This document shows positions 5,341 to 8,317 of a stretch of DNA of 8,317 nt, in pieces. Source of the DNA: CAZVRZ01 sp964629965 (lineage in GTDB: Bacteria > Chloroflexota > Anaerolineae > Anaerolineales > UBA4823); the NCBI GenBank assembly GCA_964629965.1, contig CAZVRZ010000199.1, positions 1 through 8,317 of the forward strand, read 5' to 3'. The notes beneath the pieces were generated by a model. It had not been told where the DNA came from. It searched no databases and saw nothing but the letters and a program-made list of their open reading frames with translations. Within the stretch, counting starts at the first letter, position 1. Each line of letters opens with the position of its first letter. A program made the position numbers and the translations under genes.

Positions 5341-5925
5341 ATGGCAGGTCAACTGACAGGCAAGCAGGTAGTCATCATCGTGGCTCAGGAATTCGAAGAC
5401 ATTGAGCTCCTCTACCCCGTGCTGAGGCTCAACCCTGAAGGAGCTGACATCGTTGTCGTACCAGTGCACGAGGGGCTCCATCCCCGACCTTACATTGCCG
5501 GGAAACCGGTCACGGGGCGCTTCGGTCATCCAGTCCCCATTCCGGTGATGGCGGAGGGCAACCGATATAGGATAAGCAGTCTTGAGGAGTTGAATGTCGA
5601 AGAGATCGACTGCCTGCTCTTTCCCGGAGGGTATTCACCGGATGCGTTAAGACTGCATGCGGGTACGCTCGAACTGGTGCAAGAGTGCCAGCGACGGGGC
5701 AAGCTCCTCGCAGCTATCTGTCATGGTCCGTGGGTGCTGATCTCGGCGGGGGTCATGAAAGGGAAGCGCGCCACAGGCTACGTAGGGGTGAGGGATGATT
5801 TGGTGAATGCTGGGGCGGAATATGTGGACAGGGCAGCGGTGAGAGATGGCAACATCATCACTGGTCGAGTGCCCGATGATCTCCCCGAGTTTTGTCAGGA
5901 GATCATCGAGGCATTATCTGCCTGA
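5341..5925 (+). CDS. DJ-1/PfpI family protein (YhbO/PfpI-like)
   Basis: A complete 194-residue protein. QVVIIVAQEFEDIELLYPVL (9-28) includes the conserved Glu19 equivalent to Glu12 of PfpI. LLFPGGYSPDALR (92-104) and LLAAICHGPWVLISAGV (122-138) follow, with the nucleophile Cys127 and neighbouring His128 at the elbow. The end (VRDDLVNAGAEYVDRAAVRD, then NIITGRVPDDLPEF) aligns with the PfpI C-terminus. PfpI/YhbO proteins have been described as intracellular proteases, later as deglycases or glyoxalases acting on methylglyoxal damage; which applies here is unknown. It is about 25 residues longer than PfpI (about 166), the extra length lying mainly at residues 44-80 (HEGLHPRPYIAG and following). 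Start ATG 5341 has an excellent AAGGAGG about eight bases upstream, which rules out the longer TTG start at 5314. It lies between repeat copy B and an attC-like structure. Confidence 0.9.
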   Translation: MAGQLTGKQVVIIVAQEFEDIELLYPVLRLNPEGADIVVVPVHEGLHPRPYIAGKPVTGRFGHPVPIPVMAEGNRYRISSLEELNVEEIDCLLFPGGYSPDALRLHAGTLELVQECQRRGKLLAAICHGPWVLISAGVMKGKRATGYVGVRDDLVNAGAEYVDRAAVRDGNIITGRVPDDLPEFCQEIIEALSA

Positions 5926-5944
5926 TCCAAGATTGCTGGATCCG

Positions 5945-6075
5945 CTACCCAACAATGCGTGCAGCGGATGTTGGGTAGGCGCCGCGTTTTTTGGCAGTTT
6001 CCTGGCTTCGAGTTTTTTTCCGTTTCGGAGCCGCGTCCACTCTCCGCCCACCACCGCTAACGCCGGCCGATGGGT
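5945..6075. repeat. attC-like imperfect hairpin 2, with a perfect nested palindrome
   Basis: Starting 22 bases after the PfpI-family stop, ACCCAAC (5947-5953), GCGT (5957-5960) and AGCGG (5963-5967) pair in nested order with CCGCT (6054-6058), ACGC (6060-6063) and GATGGGT (6069-6075, one mismatch). This gives a two-box imperfect stem of about 130 bp, near the upper end of attC length. ACCCAAC fits RYYYAAC exactly, but the right box has GAT instead of GTT. CTACCCAACA (5945-5954) can also pair perfectly with TGTTGGGTAG (5969-5978), giving a short alternative hairpin. The interior holds T-runs (from 5985 and 6013). Confidence 0.45.
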
Positions 6076-6111
6076 GCTAATCTATTAATTATCTATGTTC
6101 AAGGAGAAATT

Positions 6112-7215
6112 ATGTCGGACTTACGTGTGACCAAGCTCGCGAATGTACTTGTCAATTACTCGCTTGAGATTAAACCTGGGCAGAAATTTCGGATTACAGC
6201 CGATCCGCTGGCAAGTGAATTAACCCTTGCGGTATATGAGGAGGCAATCAAAGCAGGAGCACATGTTCTTATAGAACAGCCCCTTGATGAAGCTCAGGAA
6301 ATTTTCTATAAACTTGCATCGGACGAACAATTGGATTTTGTTTCACCTGTCGAAAAAATAATCATCGATACATTTGACGCCACTTTGTATATTGGCGCAT
6401 CATCAAACAGCCGTCTGCTCAGCGGGGTTGACCCCCAACGCATGGCGCGCAACAATGAAGCCTATACGGAAATTATCAAAACTTATATGGAACGCTCGGC
6501 GCGAGGAGAGTTACATTGGTGCGTAACTATTTATCCAAACAATGCCAATGCACAAGATGCCGATATGTCATTGCGCGATTACACAGAATTCGTATTCGGA
6601 GCAGGAATGTTAAACGAAGATGATCCAACCATATTTTGGAAAGCAGTAGGCAAACGCCAGAACCATCTCGTTGACTGGCTAAAAGGTCATAATTGCGCGA
6701 TTCTAAAAGGGTCAAATATAGACTTGACGCTTTCCATAAAAGAGAGAACATTTATCAGTGCCGACGGCAAAGTCAATTTTCCAGATGGCGAGATATTTAC
6801 TGGACCAGTTGAAAATTCAGCCAACGGTTGGGTGCGCTTTAAGTACCCAGCCATCTACATGGGACAAGAAATAACAGATATTGAACTTTGGTTTAAAGAT
6901 GGTAAGGTAGTAAAGGAACAAGCAAGCAAGAATCAGGGACTACTAACTTCAAACCTAAATACTGATATTGGCGCGCGTTATCTGGGTGAATGGGGCATAG
7001 GCACAAATTATGGGATTACTAAATTCACCAAGAACATGTTGTTCGATGAAAAAATTGGTGGAACAATTCATTTTGCTGTGGGCGCAAGTTTCCCTGAAAC
7101 AGGCGGGAAGAATGAATCCGCTTTGCATTGGGACATGCTGTGCGATATGGCTGAAAGCGAAGTGACGATTGATGGCGATTTATTCTACAAAGACGGGAAA
7201 CCCGTTATTGGCTAA
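6112..7215 (+). CDS. M29 family metallo-aminopeptidase (thermophilic aminopeptidase type)
   Basis: A complete 367-residue cytosolic aminopeptidase of family M29, which removes N-terminal residues from peptides using two metal ions. The N-terminal domain starts LRVTKLANVLVNYSLEIKPG. The C-terminal metallopeptidase core has NFPDGEIFTGPVE (222-234, Glu227), GEWGIGTN (292-299, Glu293), GTIHFAVG (317-324, His320) and SALHWDM (336-342, His339 and Asp341). These are the metal ligands of AmpS/AmpT/PepS enzymes, and the 66-residue spacing between the two Glu residues matches AmpT as I recall it. Nothing is missing. Start ATG 6112 has AAGGAG about seven bases upstream; an in-frame ATG at 6070 lies inside the attC-like structure and has no ribosome-binding site. 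Its codons look more AT-rich than the PfpI-family gene before it, consistent with separate origin. Only 22 bases separate its stop from the 3' end of an antisense group II intron. Confidence 0.93.
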   Translation: MSDLRVTKLANVLVNYSLEIKPGQKFRITADPLASELTLAVYEEAIKAGAHVLIEQPLDEAQEIFYKLASDEQLDFVSPVEKIIIDTFDATLYIGASSNSRLLSGVDPQRMARNNEAYTEIIKTYMERSARGELHWCVTIYPNNANAQDADMSLRDYTEFVFGAGMLNEDDPTIFWKAVGKRQNHLVDWLKGHNCAILKGSNIDLTLSIKERTFISADGKVNFPDGEIFTGPVENSANGWVRFKYPAIYMGQEITDIELWFKDGKVVKEQASKNQGLLTSNLNTDIGARYLGEWGIGTNYGITKFTKNMLFDEKIGGTIHFAVGASFPETGGKNESALHWDMLCDMAESEVTIDGDLFYKDGKPVIG

Positions 7216-7240
7216 ACGAGCCTATCGAACGCACCCAATT

Positions 7241-7313
7241 ATGGTCGGCGGGGCGATTGCTCACCCCGCCGCCACTCCCGAACCGGACATGAGACTTTCA
7301 CCTCATCCGGCTC
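7241..7313 (-). ncRNA. Group II intron domains V and VI
   Basis: Domain V is the 34-nt segment 7280-7313. Minus-strand GAGCCGGA pairs with TCCGGTTC; a 2-nt TG bulge and an upper stem TGAGG/TCTCA are capped by TGAAAG. The AGC triad is present. Domain VI follows as GGCGGGG/CCCCGCC (7247-7253 with 7264-7270). The A at 7245 is a candidate branch point seven bases from the predicted 3' end. All of these match the consensus architecture. Confidence 0.85.
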
Positions 7314-7332
7314 TTCAGAAAACAGGCTCTTG

Positions 7333-8317
7333 TCATGAGCACTTTGTCCGATGGACTTCATCATGGCAGTGACCGTGAAGTAAGGCCAGATTGGCAGGCA
7401 TATTGTCGTTGTGATTGCCGTTCCGGTGGTGAACTTCGATGTGGTCTTCTGACATGAAGTGCAATCCGCAAAGCATACAGCGGCCTTCTTGTCTTTTCAG
7501 CAGTGTTACAACCCGTTTGGGTTTGGACGGGTCTCTCCCCAACCGATCTATCCAGTAGGCCCAGTCCCCGTCGAACGGGGTTTTGCGGCCCTGTACCTTG
7601 ACATGCCGTTTGATAGGCGTATCTGCATACTTGGCGAGGGTGGCTTTCCCATCTGAGAAGTCGAAGCGGTTGCGTTTGCGCGGCCAGTAGCGTTGCTTGC
7701 GCCATGCGTCACTCTTGCGCGGGTTTTGCCATTTAGCCCATTTGGATAGTTTCCAGTAAAGCTGGTGGTCCATTCGATTGAAGGTGCGTTTTGCTGAACA
7801 TGTGCGGTGGTAGTTCGTCCATCCCCGGATGCGCGGATTGAGTGCGGCGATGAGTGCAGTCTGGTTACTCCCGCGATGGGTGTGGATGAGAGTTTTCACC
7901 TGTTCCAGGTGACGCACTTGTGCCCTCTTACTTGGCTTGACGATGACCTTATAGCCTTTTGTGCTGTGATGCTTGCTCATCGGAAATTGACGTACGGTGA
8001 AGCCCAGAAAGTCAAACCCTATATGGCCTTCGTGTTCATAGAGCGTGTGTGTGATGTAGGTTTTGGAGGCTTTCAGGGTCAGTCCTATTGATGCCAACCA
8101 GCTTTCAGCCAGGGTTTGGGCGGCCCGGAGGATCGCTAAATCTTCGCAAATGATGACAAAATCGTCTGCGAAGCGAATGACCACGACCCGGTGCTTTTTT
8201 CCGAAGGCGGTAGAGATGGCGGTTTCGAGACCGTGCAGCGCGATGTTGGCAAGCAGAGGCGAAACCACGCTTCCAACAATGTTGCAAACTATTCCCGTCA
8301 GAGCCTGAAATGGCCGG
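7333..8317 (-). CDS. ltrA: Group II intron reverse transcriptase/maturase with HNH endonuclease, N-terminally partial
   Basis: The protein runs off the right edge; 328 residues are visible. From the first GTG (8266-8268): VVSPLLANIALHGLE (RT block 4 region), IRFADDFVII with the catalytic FADD (33-36), GFDFLGFTV (84-92), then the maturase X domain with RIRGWTNYHRT (about 146-156) and NRMDHQLYWKLSKWAKW. The C-terminus is an HNH nuclease: CMLCG (264-268), IEVHHRNGNHNDNMPANL (His280-His281) and a CH pair at 301-302. Such proteins help the intron splice and copy it into DNA by target-primed reverse transcription. The GTG at 8268 is internal, not a true start, since the frame stays open upstream. 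Just before VVSPLL the usual 'TPQGG' is replaced by VCNIVGS, so the Gln-Gly motif is absent; a rearrangement or assembly joint near 8270 is possible. Confidence 0.88.
   Translation of the reverse strand, partial: RPFQALTGIVCNIVGSVVSPLLANIALHGLETAISTAFGKKHRVVVIRFADDFVIICEDLAILRAAQTLAESWLASIGLTLKASKTYITHTLYEHEGHIGFDFLGFTVRQFPMSKHHSTKGYKVIVKPSKRAQVRHLEQVKTLIHTHRGSNQTALIAALNPRIRGWTNYHRTCSAKRTFNRMDHQLYWKLSKWAKWQNPRKSDAWRKQRYWPRKRNRFDFSDGKATLAKYADTPIKRHVKVQGRKTPFDGDWAYWIDRLGRDPSKPKRVVTLLKRQEGRCMLCGLHFMSEDHIEVHHRNGNHNDNMPANLALLHGHCHDEVHRTKCS

Larger units (their letters stand above)
7238..8317 (-). mobile_element. Group II intron, 3' part (continues beyond the right edge)
   Basis: On the minus strand, an RT-maturase-HNH gene is followed by domain V and domain VI and a predicted 3' splice end at about 7238 (sequence ...CCATAAT, ending in A-Y). 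The 3' exon begins TTGGGTGCG and lies just past the aminopeptidase stop, in antisense. The 5' half of the intron (domains I-III and the RT N-terminus) would be outside the window. Confidence 0.8.

Noticed and set aside
4867..5341. Two overlapping minus-strand open frames through repeat copy B
   Set aside because: The same region in copy A differs by indels that are not multiples of three, so neither frame is conserved; the sequence behaves as a structured repeat.
1..8317. CRISPR array, rRNA or complete tRNA genes
   Set aside because: No regularly spaced direct repeats and no recognisable rRNA or cloverleaf sequences on either strand.

Overview
This looks like an accessory, gene-decay region of a bacterial chromosome, probably from a metagenome assembly: there is an internal run of ten Ns, and several genes survive only as fragments. 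Base composition is moderate. The gene types (RM fragment, NucS-like nuclease, PadR regulator, M29 aminopeptidase, group II intron) and a dispersed structured repeat would fit a Chloroflexota (Anaerolineae-like) genome. That assignment is an impression from the gene set and repeat style, not something the sequence proves.

Layout. Bases 1-655 hold two gene stumps placed back to back: a minus-strand piece of a tyrosine recombinase (1-93) and the plus-strand C-terminal end of a large restriction-modification methylase (93-449), whose Cys2His2 tail continues in another frame to 655. Next come a complete NucS/RecB-like nuclease gene (685-1656) and an overlapping second nuclease-family gene (1656-1835) that breaks off after about 50 codons, where a structured repeat (copy A, about 1797-2000) begins. 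A PadR regulator (2137-2694), with a perfect palindromic operator over its own promoter, is followed by an alpha/beta hydrolase (2755-3580); the scaffold gap falls on the hydrolase's nucleophile motif. The 3581-4089 spacer carries a strong terminator and repeat copy C.

Bases 4090-4449 encode a small unrecognised protein. They are followed by an attC-like imperfect hairpin, the first 70 codons of an aminoglycoside 6-adenylyltransferase-like gene (4700-4912), and repeat copy B (about 4955-5195). Then come an intact DJ-1/PfpI-family gene (5341-5925), a second attC-like structure (5945-6075), and an intact M29 aminopeptidase (6112-7215). The right end is the 3' part of a minus-strand group II intron: domains VI and V (about 7238-7313) and an RT-maturase-HNH gene (7333 to the edge).

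How it fits together. The intact units are a PadR-hydrolase pair, likely self-regulated, and stand-alone nuclease, PfpI and aminopeptidase genes. Between them lie remains of defence, resistance and integration genes. The most notable pattern is a three-copy repeat with a conserved nested hairpin. Two of its copies sit exactly where genes are cut off, and one differs from the other by extra small palindromes. The two attC-like structures behind genes suggest cassette-style acquisition, but no integron integrase is present in the window.
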